Below, one piece after another: positions 1-4,756 of a stretch of 7,497 bases of DNA (within the stretch, counting starts at the first letter, position 1; each line of letters begins with the position of its first letter). The notes under the pieces were generated by a model. That model was not told where the DNA came from. It ran no database searches and saw only the letters and a list, made by a program, of their open reading frames with translations. Origin of the DNA: Desulfovibrio sp. (lineage in GTDB: Bacteria > Desulfobacterota > Desulfovibrionia > Desulfovibrionales > Desulfovibrionaceae); assembly GCA_003525525.1 (NCBI GenBank), contig DQED01000350.1:1-7497 (forward strand), read 5' to 3'. The translations under genes and the position numbers were made by a program.

Positions 1-828
1 GCCCTTGCCGGTCTCCGGGTCCAGAATCTCAAAGTTGAGCACATGCCCATCGGCCACCAGGATGTCGCCGACCTGGATCTTCGAGTAGTCGCGCACGATG
101 TACGGACAGCATTCATCCACCCAGGCTTTCTTGCCTTTCCGGGAGTAGACGAATTCGCCGTAATTGTTGGCGATCCACTTTTCGATAAACCGACGAATAG
201 TGATTTCGGAGCAGGCAGGCAGCCCGGCCGGCTTGAAGGCTTTGAGCGCTTCGCGGCAGACTTCGGCGATGTTCGGCGCGTTGGGATGCCGCACCAAGGC
301 GGTGATGATGGTTTGGTGCGCCACGGTCAGGACCGGTTCGATGCGCACGCCGCCGCGCGTGTCGGCCAGGGCCAGGGCGGAGCCGGTACGGCGGAGCTTG
401 AGCTTCCAGCGCTCCAGGGATTGCGCGGATACCGACTCGCCGAGCACTTCCTTGATTTTCGGCCATACCCCGGCCCGGTAGGCCGCGAGAAATTCCTTTT
501 GCGCCACGCCCTTTCGAGGGGCTTTGGCCAACGCCTCGGTGTAGAGCCGCACGAGGTCCGCCCTGGCCAACGCCCCGCGCCGTTGGTCTTCGGTGAGCGG
601 CGTTTCGTCGTCGAAGACGGCAGGGAGGTCCGCGCCTTCGTGGGCGGCCAAGGCGTCCTGGACCTTGGCAGGGAGGGAGGATGTCAGATAGGACTTTTCC
701 CGCCATCCCTTGCCAGCCCCTGCCTGCTCGGCGACAACCCATCCGGCTTTCTTGGCCCGGGCACCGATCGCCCGAGGCGTCAATCCCAGAGCCGAAGCCA
801 GTTTACTTGTCGTATAAGCGTCTTTCAT
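1..828 (-). CDS. Mu-type DDE transposase (MuA-like), N-terminal part
   Basis: The frame is open from the start to the window edge, giving 276 residues and no stop, so the C-terminus lies outside. The first 60 or so residues (MKDAYTTSKLASALGLTPRA...) form a Mu-type N-terminal HTH domain, which in MuA contacts the internal operator/enhancer. Residues 70-230 correspond to the end-binding helical region. The frame ends in VGDILVADGHVLNFEI, where D260 aligns with the first catalytic Asp of the DDE core (D269 in MuA). The second Asp and the Glu are off the window. The product would bind the phage ends and carry out strand transfer in replicative transposition. Start 828 matches the usual MuA start. 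An in-frame ATG at 843 is an alternative; neither has a strong ribosome-binding site. The upstream frame is closed by a TAG near 885. Confidence 0.9.
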   Translation of the reverse strand, partial: MKDAYTTSKLASALGLTPRAIGARAKKAGWVVAEQAGAGKGWREKSYLTSSLPAKVQDALAAHEGADLPAVFDDETPLTEDQRRGALARADLVRLYTEALAKAPRKGVAQKEFLAAYRAGVWPKIKEVLGESVSAQSLERWKLKLRRTGSALALADTRGGVRIEPVLTVAHQTIITALVRHPNAPNIAEVCREALKAFKPAGLPACSEITIRRFIEKWIANNYGEFVYSRKGKKAWVDECCPYIVRDYSKIQVGDILVADGHVLNFEILDPETGKG

Positions 829-847
829 CGTGCCGCCGTCCATCCGC

Positions 848-885
848 TTGATAGAGTTCCGCGTCCCCTGATAGGCTATTGCCTA
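848..885 (+). promoter_or_regulatory. Possible promoter and inverted repeat upstream of the 910-1557 gene
   Basis: TTGATA at 848-853 could be a -35 box, followed after 18 bp by TAGGCT at 872-877 as a poor -10 box. The same spot contains a perfect inverted repeat, TAGGC-TATT-GCCTA (872-885), that could be an operator or a leader hairpin. It lies in the short gap between two divergently transcribed genes. The -10 match is weak, so this is only a candidate. Confidence 0.28.
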
Positions 886-909
886 CCGGGACCTGGAGCC
901 GGTCATCCC

Positions 910-1557
910 ATGACGACCTTTGAAACAATTTCCGCCACGTTGGGGATTCTGGGCTTTGTCATCGCCGCCACGAATGCCGTGTGGACATTCCGGCATCAGC
1001 GGCCGGGACTTTTGATCACTCCCCGGGCGGGACATCTTTTCGATGCCGATCTCACTGGGGAACCGGGGTATTATTCCATTGATCCGCCGAGGCGCGCCAA
1101 AATCGTGGACATCGTCATGGATGTTTCCAACTGTTCCGCTCGCAACAACTCGGTTGTCTCCATAAATTGGTGCATGGATGGGACGATTCTCCAGATTGAC
1201 CCAGAAGCGAAGTATGAGGTCGGACAGCGCATCATTGACTTGAGTCGCGTATTTGGAGAAGAGCGTTCTCAAATTCCAATTGGGGAATACTGGAATTTTC
1301 CACGGCAATGGAAAGATGTGCTCCCCGCAGAACTCGCGCCAGGCACATCCCGACAGGAACATTGCAGTGGGGAAGTCAAAGACATTGTCGCCTTGGGAAA
1401 TCCGCCACGCATCAAGGTATCCATCCTCGACGCATATGGACGCACCTACGCAAAATCCGTTTTGCTTAAGCACGGACCACCCATCCATGGAGACGTGAAC
1501 CCACTAAACGTCGGCGCAGAAACGTCGGAAGCAGACGATTCCAAAAAAACAGTTTGA
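910..1557 (+). CDS. Membrane-anchored protein of unknown function, putative phage moron
   Basis: The 215-residue protein has one hydrophobic segment at residues 7-27 (ISATLGILGFVIAATNAVWTF) followed by RHQR. This predicts an N-out, C-in anchor with a cytoplasmic domain of about 185 residues. The soluble part has the look of a beta-rich domain: a core V-x-N-x-S stretch near residue 75, LPAELAPG near 148, and VSILDAYGRTY near 185. Many uncharacterised anchored proteins share this layout (a pattern remembered, not searched). The gene lies opposite to the early operon, between it and the transposase, has visibly lower GC than the transposase gene and seems to have its own promoter. These are usual marks of an added cargo gene expressed from the prophage. 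The start is the ATG after a weak GGAG 11 nt upstream. The frame stays open upstream, but that stretch is antisense to the transposase. Function unknown; superinfection exclusion is only a guess. Confidence 0.65.
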   Translation: MTTFETISATLGILGFVIAATNAVWTFRHQRPGLLITPRAGHLFDADLTGEPGYYSIDPPRRAKIVDIVMDVSNCSARNNSVVSINWCMDGTILQIDPEAKYEVGQRIIDLSRVFGEERSQIPIGEYWNFPRQWKDVLPAELAPGTSRQEHCSGEVKDIVALGNPPRIKVSILDAYGRTYAKSVLLKHGPPIHGDVNPLNVGAETSEADDSKKTV

Positions 1558-1654
1558 GCTTTTCATGAAAGAAAAGGTCGCCCAACACCCCTTCCGGGGA
1601 GTCGATTGAATCCCGGAAGATGATTTGCAAGTCTTCTGGTTGATACCATGACAT
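1466..1654 (-). CDS. Possible small ORF or gene remnant, 62 residues
   Basis: An ATG at 1654 with a weak purine-rich stretch (AGAGAAG) upstream opens a frame beginning MSWYQPEDLQIIFRDSIDS. Its first 30 residues look protein-like. The last third is antisense to the end of the 910-1557 gene and is Arg- and Trp-rich, as expected of a shadow frame. It could be a small early gene, or the 5' end of an early gene cut when the cargo gene was acquired. Nothing beyond frame and start supports it. Confidence 0.2.
   Translation of the reverse strand: MSWYQPEDLQIIFRDSIDSPEGVLGDLFFHEKLKLFFWNRLLPTFLRRRLVGSRLHGWVVRA
1591..1619. repeat. 8-bp perfect inverted repeat between convergent genes
   Basis: CTTCCGGG (1591-1598) and CCCGGAAG (1612-1619) are separated by 13 nt, shortly after the stop of the 910-1557 gene. 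There is no T-run on either side. It is a possible factor-assisted transcription end rather than a classical intrinsic terminator. Confidence 0.3.
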
Positions 1655-1680
1655 AGGCGCTTCTCTTTTGTTGGCTGCTC

Positions 1681-1749
1681 GTCAGGCCGGACGCGCCACC
1701 GTCCGACGACCGCCCACGCGGGGCGGTTTCGCAGAAGGGATCAGGCCGG
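1681..1749. other. GC-rich hairpins and 9-bp direct repeat after the early gene block
   Basis: ACCGCCC (1709-1715) pairs perfectly with GGGCGGT (1721-1727) around a 5-nt loop. A second smaller stem is CGGAC (1688-1692) with GTCCG (1701-1705). TCAGGCCGG occurs at 1682-1690 and again at 1741-1749, the latter covering the stop of the early gene. No T-run follows on the minus strand. The structures may slow or end early transcription before it reaches the cargo gene, or the repeat may mark an old rearrangement. Confidence 0.3.
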
Positions 1750-2181
1750 CAGGGGTAAGGGGTCGAGAAAGGGATAATGCCGAAGAGGGCTCATCCTCGG
1801 CTTACGCGCTTTGTGTATGTGGAGTCGAACACCGAAAACTTTGGCCAGAACTCGAGCGTAGGCGTACGAGAACCACCACCCCTCTTTATCAAGTCGTTGC
1901 GAAAGGATGATCCCCTTACGAAAAGGGAATGGTGAAAATTCGTAGTATGGGCGTGTGCCTGAAAACCAGAAAAACCAAGCCGGTCCCTTCTGTTCCAGAA
2001 CAGCATGCCCTTCATAAATTCTGTCGAGCATGGTGTTTACAAGGCTTCGCTGCCCAAGCCCCCAAAAAGTCTTGGGCTCTGGAGCAATGCCCTGGGCCAC
2101 AAAGCGCGCCAGCACTCCGTAAAAGTTGTCAACCACGGTTCCGTAGACTCTCTCTCTCTTCTCGGCGATTCGCATATCCAT
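1741..2181 (-). CDS. Early phage protein of unknown function, 146 residues
   Basis: I do not recognise this protein. It is soluble, rich in aromatic and basic residues (a KGPAWFFWFSG stretch in the middle, GWWFSYAYARV further on), and ends in a Pro/Leu-rich tail, PLRHYPFLDPLPLPA. No catalytic motif, signal peptide or membrane segment is evident. The start is the ATG at 2181 because GGAGGAG (2189-2195) sits 7 nt upstream; a more upstream in-frame ATG would overlap the previous gene for no gain. It begins 4 nt after the previous gene's stop, so it is the last gene of the visible early cluster. Small early proteins in this position of Mu-like phages often adapt the host or counter its defences, but nothing in the sequence says which. 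Confidence 0.75.
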   Translation of the reverse strand: MDMRIAEKRERVYGTVVDNFYGVLARFVAQGIAPEPKTFWGLGQRSLVNTMLDRIYEGHAVLEQKGPAWFFWFSGTRPYYEFSPFPFRKGIILSQRLDKEGWWFSYAYARVLAKVFGVRLHIHKARKPRMSPLRHYPFLDPLPLPA

Positions 2182-2185
2182 AGCG

Positions 2186-2380
2186 CTACTCCTCCACTCC
2201 AAGAATGCGCTTCGTCGCCGTTCTGAAACCCGGTCCATTGTCCTGTAGCATCACGCCGACGCCGCACATGCCCAGCAGCGCAGCCCGAACCGCCGCTTCG
2301 GGAATGTTGTTTTGCCTCAAAACCTGGGCAACCTGCCGCATCTCTTCCGCCTTCCCGGCCATCCGTTTTCGCCTGCTCAC
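2186..2380 (-). CDS. Small early phage protein of unknown function, 64 residues, GTG start
   Basis: The start is a GTG at 2380 that overlaps the previous gene's TGA (GTGA). It is preceded by a strong AAAGGAGGG (2388-2396) with the GGAGG core 8 nt from the start. The protein begins VSRRKRMAGKAEEMRQVAQ and is basic at the N-terminus, with a predicted helix over residues 10-40 and a conserved-looking DNGPGFR near residue 47. I cannot assign a family. The tight overlap shows translational coupling to the gene before it. Confidence 0.72.
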   Translation of the reverse strand: MSRRKRMAGKAEEMRQVAQVLRQNNIPEAAVRAALLGMCGVGVMLQDNGPGFRTATKRILGVEE

Positions 2381-2865
2381 TGCATCACCCTCCTTTCGCT
2401 CGTCACCGGAGAGACGATGGCAGGAAGATTTCCCGACCAAAAAGCTCTTTCGTTGCTGTATGTAAAAAGCATCGCTTCATATCCTACATAAATCGACGAA
2501 ATAACTTTTAGAGGAAAGGCGCGCACGGAGATATCTATTGTGTCGCCCCAGCGATAATCCACAACAACAAGGCACTCGTTGTCGATCCCCAAGTAATCAA
2601 ACTCACAGTATGACCCGTCTTTGCAGTATTCGCGTGTTGCATATATGGCCGGATCGAATCGCCAACCATCCTTGAGTGACACGCTGACGTGCGGGACATA
2701 CCGGCAACGGGCCATGGCACCTTCGAGCGTCCGCTGAATCCTGTTCGGATTGACCCTGTCCACGCAAAACTCTCTGTAAAATTCGTCAGAACCTTTGCCT
2801 GCGAGCGCTTTTTGGAACCCCTCAACCGCCAACCCGAACCGCCTCTCGATTTCTGCCTGAATCAT
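2377..2865 (-). CDS. Early phage protein of unknown function, 162 residues
   Basis: Start ATG 2865 has a full AAGGAGG (2874-2880) 8 nt upstream, one of the best ribosome-binding sites in the window. The protein starts with an amphipathic helix (MIQAEIERRFGLAVEGFQKAL). It continues through a region with several Cys and Tyr residues (CRYVPHVSVSL, REYCKDGSYCEFDYLG) and a beta-rich C-terminal half (NECLVVVDYRWGDTIDISV). No known catalytic motif, signal peptide or membrane segment is seen. Its GC content is visibly lower than that of the flanking regulators, suggesting separate acquisition. It heads a three-gene unit whose ends overlap or nearly touch. No function can be assigned. Confidence 0.78.
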   Translation of the reverse strand: MIQAEIERRFGLAVEGFQKALAGKGSDEFYREFCVDRVNPNRIQRTLEGAMARCRYVPHVSVSLKDGWRFDPAIYATREYCKDGSYCEFDYLGIDNECLVVVDYRWGDTIDISVRAFPLKVISSIYVGYEAMLFTYSNERAFWSGNLPAIVSPVTSERRVMQ

Positions 2866-3006
2866 CGCGCCTACCTCCTTCGTGTTGTGATATTTTCCGC
2901 GCCCCGCAGGGGATGGCGATCGGGTCGCTCTACCTCTGGTGCCGGGTGGACTGGCAGTCTGGCCGCTCGACCCCCGGACGCCGCGAGGCGCGGAAATTCC
3001 TGGCGG
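2866..3006 (-). other. Non-coding gap in the early operon
   Basis: These 141 nt separate the HTH gene from the unknown early genes. They contain short GC-rich inverted repeats, CCGCG-AGG-CGCGG (2981-2993) and CCCC-GCA-GGGG just before the ribosome-binding site at 2874-2880. No plausible start or frame is seen. No T-run follows the stems, so read-through from the upstream promoter is likely. Confidence 0.4.
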
Positions 3007-3225
3007 CTACGCCGCTTGCTTGCTCTTCATATCCGCCGGCAGATCGAGCATTTTGGCCGGGCAGCCGGCGTCCAGCAGGGCCTGCAACACCCGGCGGTTG
3101 TTGCGCTTGCCGTGGATGGTGTCGGACACCAGCGAATGTGAAATCTGGATTTCACGTTCGATATCAACCATTTTGAGGTTGTTCTCGGACATCCAGTATT
3201 TGATCTTGTTGCCTGCGCGTTTCAT
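3007..3225 (-). CDS. Small Ner/XRE-like helix-turn-helix regulator, 72 residues
   Basis: The protein is a single HTH domain. Helices cover roughly residues 5-50, with the recognition part around DIEREIQISHSLVSDTIHGK, then a conserved-looking NNRRVLQALLDAGCPAKMLDLP tail. Size and position just after the early promoter fit the Ner role in Mu-like phages: a small repressor that lowers early transcription and the repressor promoter in the lytic cycle. The small HTH protein of BcepMu-like phages is another possible relative. Its ATG overlaps the TGA of the preceding gene in the arrangement ATGA, so the two are translationally coupled. Identity as an HTH protein is secure; assignment as Ner is from context. 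Confidence 0.87.
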   Translation of the reverse strand: MKRAGNKIKYWMSENNLKMVDIEREIQISHSLVSDTIHGKRNNRRVLQALLDAGCPAKMLDLPADMKSKQAA

Positions 3226-3656
3226 AGTTCCGCCTCTATTTTCCGCTTGCGTTCACGGAGCGCCTTGATCTCCCGTTCGGTGCGGGCCAGCTCCAGGAGC
3301 TTCGCGTCGTCCCCGTCGATGACCCGCCACCCAAGCCCGTGCGACCGCGCCAGGATGTCGAGGGGCTCGACCGAGCCGAACACGTGGCAGAAGAGATTGA
3401 GCGCACGAACGCTCGGCACGTATTCGGCCTCTTTGGGGTTGAGCCACTTTTCGAAGGTGGCCAGCCCCAGTTCCTTGGCGCTGCCGGCCGCCAGCCGCAC
3501 GCCGAACCGCCGCGCGGCCTCGTTGAGCCGATCCACCGCTTCGGCCCGCGACAGCTTGGCCGCCTGGACGATCCGATCCATGGACACCGAGATGTCCGCA
3601 TCCGGATTGAGCTCGACCAGTTCGAGCAGGCTGAGGCGTCGCGAGTGGGCAACCAA
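3222..3656 (-). CDS. Phage regulatory protein, possibly CII-like, 144 residues, TTG start
   Basis: The middle part, from about residue 58 to 116, reads LGLATFEKWLNP...VPSVRALNLFCHVFGSVEP...HGLGWRVI. This is an arrangement I associate with phage CII/CP76-type regulators: a helical DNA-binding part followed by a segment on which positions depend on the host cell state. The C-terminus (ELARTEREIKALRERKRKIE) is a charged coiled coil suited to oligomerisation. The only start in the open stretch is the TTG at 3656, with GGAG (3666-3669) 9 nt before it; a TAG closes the frame upstream. It is the first gene after the predicted early promoter and is coupled to the Ner-like gene. The family assignment is tentative; the gene itself is well supported. 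Confidence 0.78.
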   Translation of the reverse strand: MVAHSRRLSLLELVELNPDADISVSMDRIVQAAKLSRAEAVDRLNEAARRFGVRLAAGSAKELGLATFEKWLNPKEAEYVPSVRALNLFCHVFGSVEPLDILARSHGLGWRVIDGDDAKLLELARTEREIKALRERKRKIEAEL

Positions 3657-3735
3657 TTCCGAGTGCTCCGATCCAAAGTTTCCGGGCCGCCGGACATTGA
3701 GGAATATTGCCGGCCCTGGTAGCTACGTTCGTAAC

Positions 3736-3751
3736 GGTGACAGTCGTCACC
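3736..3751. repeat. Inverted repeat in the early leader
   Basis: GGTGAC (3736-3741) and GTCACC (3746-3751) form a perfect 6-bp stem with a 4-nt loop, just downstream of the predicted early start point. A neighbouring CGTT-CGT-AACG lies at 3726-3736. It may be the binding site of the Ner-like protein or a hairpin in the early mRNA leader. Confidence 0.35.
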
Positions 3752-3762
3752 CCGTGAGAAGA

Positions 3763-3791
3763 GATTTAGAGTTAAAAACATCAACAGTCAA
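3763..3791 (-). promoter_or_regulatory. Predicted early (lytic) promoter, leftward
   Basis: On the minus strand, TTGACT (3791-3786) is followed after 17 bp by TAAATC (3768-3763) in an AT-rich stretch. The -35 match is 5 of 6; the -10 match is poor. It would drive the CII-like, Ner-like and unknown early genes with a leader of about 100 nt. A repressor-operator-like palindrome (3801-3818) lies directly upstream. Confidence 0.45.
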
Positions 3792-3800
3792 TAGCCTGAA

Positions 3801-3818
3801 GCATTTCCGAGCAAATGC
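3801..3818. promoter_or_regulatory. Operator-like palindrome O1 of the phage repressor
   Basis: GCATTTCCGAGCAAATGC has perfect 6-bp arms (GCATTT and AAATGC) and contains TTTCCGAGCA, the same 10-mer found three more times in the next 140 bp. It lies next to the predicted early -35 box, between the two divergent regulator genes, where a lysogenic repressor is expected to act. Confidence 0.6.
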
Positions 3819-3863
3819 TTTTGTAAAAAACATGCAGAATGCAATAGCCCCTTGTAGTTATTG

Positions 3864-4487
3864 ATGAAAAAAGACAAAACCCAAAGCCGCCCGATTTCCG
3901 AGCAAATTTCCGAGCATAGCCCAGATGCTCGGAAAATCTTTGTCGCGAAGTTTGATCGCTTAATGCTGGCGTGCGGGGCGAAAACGGATTCTGATTTAGC
4001 AAGAATTTTAGGGATTAAGCCTGCCTCAGTAGGAGGGGCGAAACGTCGCTTTCAGCTTCCTCCTGCATGGATAGAACAAATTGCTAATGATTTTGGGATT
4101 AATGCCGATTGGCTTTTCTTTGGCGCTGGCTCAATGCGCCGGGGGGAAGCCGCGAACGAGGCCCCCGCGCCTGCTCCCGCCCCTGCTGAGGCTTTTTTGA
4201 CCGCCCCGCAGGAGGAATTTCGGATGTCGGATATGCTGACCAAGACAGCCGAAGTCTTGGAGTCCGACACCATTTACCGGACAGCTTTAGCAAGCAATAT
4301 CAACGCGTTTCACCAAGCGGTGAGGAGCGAGCGGACGCTGGCGCGCCTGGAAGAGCGGCTGGCCGACCTGGAGGCCAAGGCGGACGCGATGGCCAAGCGC
4401 ATGGAAGAACTGGAAAAAGAGAATCAAGAGTTGAAGCGGCGCTTGGAGCCGCCGAGGCAGAACCAAGCGGTGGGTGAGGCGGGGTAA
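3864..4487 (+). CDS. CI-type phage repressor with C-terminal coiled coil
   Basis: Residues 25-89 form a CI-family HTH domain: helix KIFVAKFDRLMLACG, the HTH TDSDLARILGIKPASV, and the signature GINADWLFFGAG. An Ala/Pro linker (residues 97-110) follows, then a long charged coiled coil (about residues 160-195, LEERLADLEAKADAMAKRME...). There is no LexA-type S24 peptidase domain. The likely role is to hold the prophage silent by blocking the early promoter and binding the internal enhancer. The start is the ATG at 3864; a TTG lies directly before it, and no clear ribosome-binding site is visible, so the mRNA may be poorly translated. Operator-like repeats lie within codons 10-25 and encode the repeated ISEQ-ISEH peptide. 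Rightward orientation opposite the early genes fits the c gene of Mu-like phages. Confidence 0.85.
   Translation: MKKDKTQSRPISEQISEHSPDARKIFVAKFDRLMLACGAKTDSDLARILGIKPASVGGAKRRFQLPPAWIEQIANDFGINADWLFFGAGSMRRGEAANEAPAPAPAPAEAFLTAPQEEFRMSDMLTKTAEVLESDTIYRTALASNINAFHQAVRSERTLARLEERLADLEAKADAMAKRMEELEKENQELKRRLEPPRQNQAVGEAG
3894..3937. promoter_or_regulatory. Operator cluster inside the start of the repressor gene
   Basis: ATTTCCGAGCA occurs at 3894-3904 and 3906-3916, 12 bp apart in tandem. The second copy forms a perfect 11-bp inverted repeat, TTTCCGAGCAT (3907-3917) with ATGCTCGGAAA (3925-3935), around a 7-bp spacer. With the copy at 3803-3813 this makes four motif copies. They lie about 830-960 bp from the predicted phage end, where Mu has its operator/enhancer (about 950 bp). 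They may act both as repressor operators and as the internal activation site for the transposase. Confidence 0.6.
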
Positions 4488-4507
4488 ACTGATTGTCGTG
4501 TTAGAAT

Positions 4508-4527
4508 GGGCTATTAGCTCTTTTTTT
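4508..4527 (+). terminator. Intrinsic terminator of the repressor gene
   Basis: GGGCT (4508-4512) and AGCTC (4516-4520) form a short 5-bp stem with one G-T pair around ATT, followed directly by seven T. It begins 20 nt after the repressor stop. A wider inverted repeat, ATGGGC (4506-4511) with GCCCAT (4530-4535), encloses it. Confidence 0.6.
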
Positions 4528-4590
4528 ACGCCCATCGTCTTCGAGGATTCGATACTTCTTGGCCCAGGCATGTAAATGCCCTCCAAACTG

Positions 4591-4605
4591 TCTCACTTTG
4601 CCTGA
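4591..4605. repeat. Transposase end-site-like repeat, inner copy (L3-like)
   Basis: TCTCACTTTGCCTGA is identical over 15 bp to the copy at 4742-4756. It lies 161-175 bp from the predicted terminus, about where Mu has L3. All three copies have the same orientation. Confidence 0.65.
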
Positions 4606-4632
4606 TATTTTCACCCCCATTTCAGCCCGATT

Positions 4633-4645
4633 TCTCATCTTGCCT
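4633..4645. repeat. Transposase end-site-like repeat, middle copy (L2-like)
   Basis: TCTCATCTTGCCT differs from the other two copies at only two positions over 13 bp. It shares the preceding ATT with the outer copy. It lies 121-133 bp from the terminus, close to the Mu L2 position. Confidence 0.6.
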
Positions 4646-4741
4646 TCCGCCCGTCCCGCGCGCCTGGCCAACGCCCGCAAGCCCACGTCCGGCCTATGTT
4701 CAGCCCACGTTGAGCCTACCCGATCCAGGCCCCACGCCATT

Positions 4742-4756
4742 TCTCACTTTGCCTGA
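4742..4756. repeat. Transposase end-site-like repeat, outer copy (L1-like)
   Basis: TCTCACTTTGCCTGA lies 10-24 bp from the predicted phage terminus, which matches the position of L1 in Mu. The new stop codon of the truncated lacI frame (4744-4746) is read from this repeat. Confidence 0.68.

Noticed and set aside
43..909. Long plus-strand open frame leading into the 910-1557 gene
   Set aside because: It is antisense to the well-supported transposase frame and has a composition typical of shadow frames in GC-rich DNA; only the part from 910 is protein-like.
883..1488. Minus-strand open frame of 201 residues opposite the cargo gene
   Set aside because: It has no ribosome-binding site and no domain-like pattern, while the plus-strand frame has a clear membrane anchor and coherent soluble part.
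2880..2960. tRNA-like piece GGTAGAGC on the minus strand
   Set aside because: No matching T-arm, anticodon stem or acceptor stem could be drawn around it.
3803..3935. CRISPR-like repeated motif
   Set aside because: The repeats are 10-12 bp, irregularly spaced, partly inverted and at a regulator promoter, which fits operators and not a CRISPR array.
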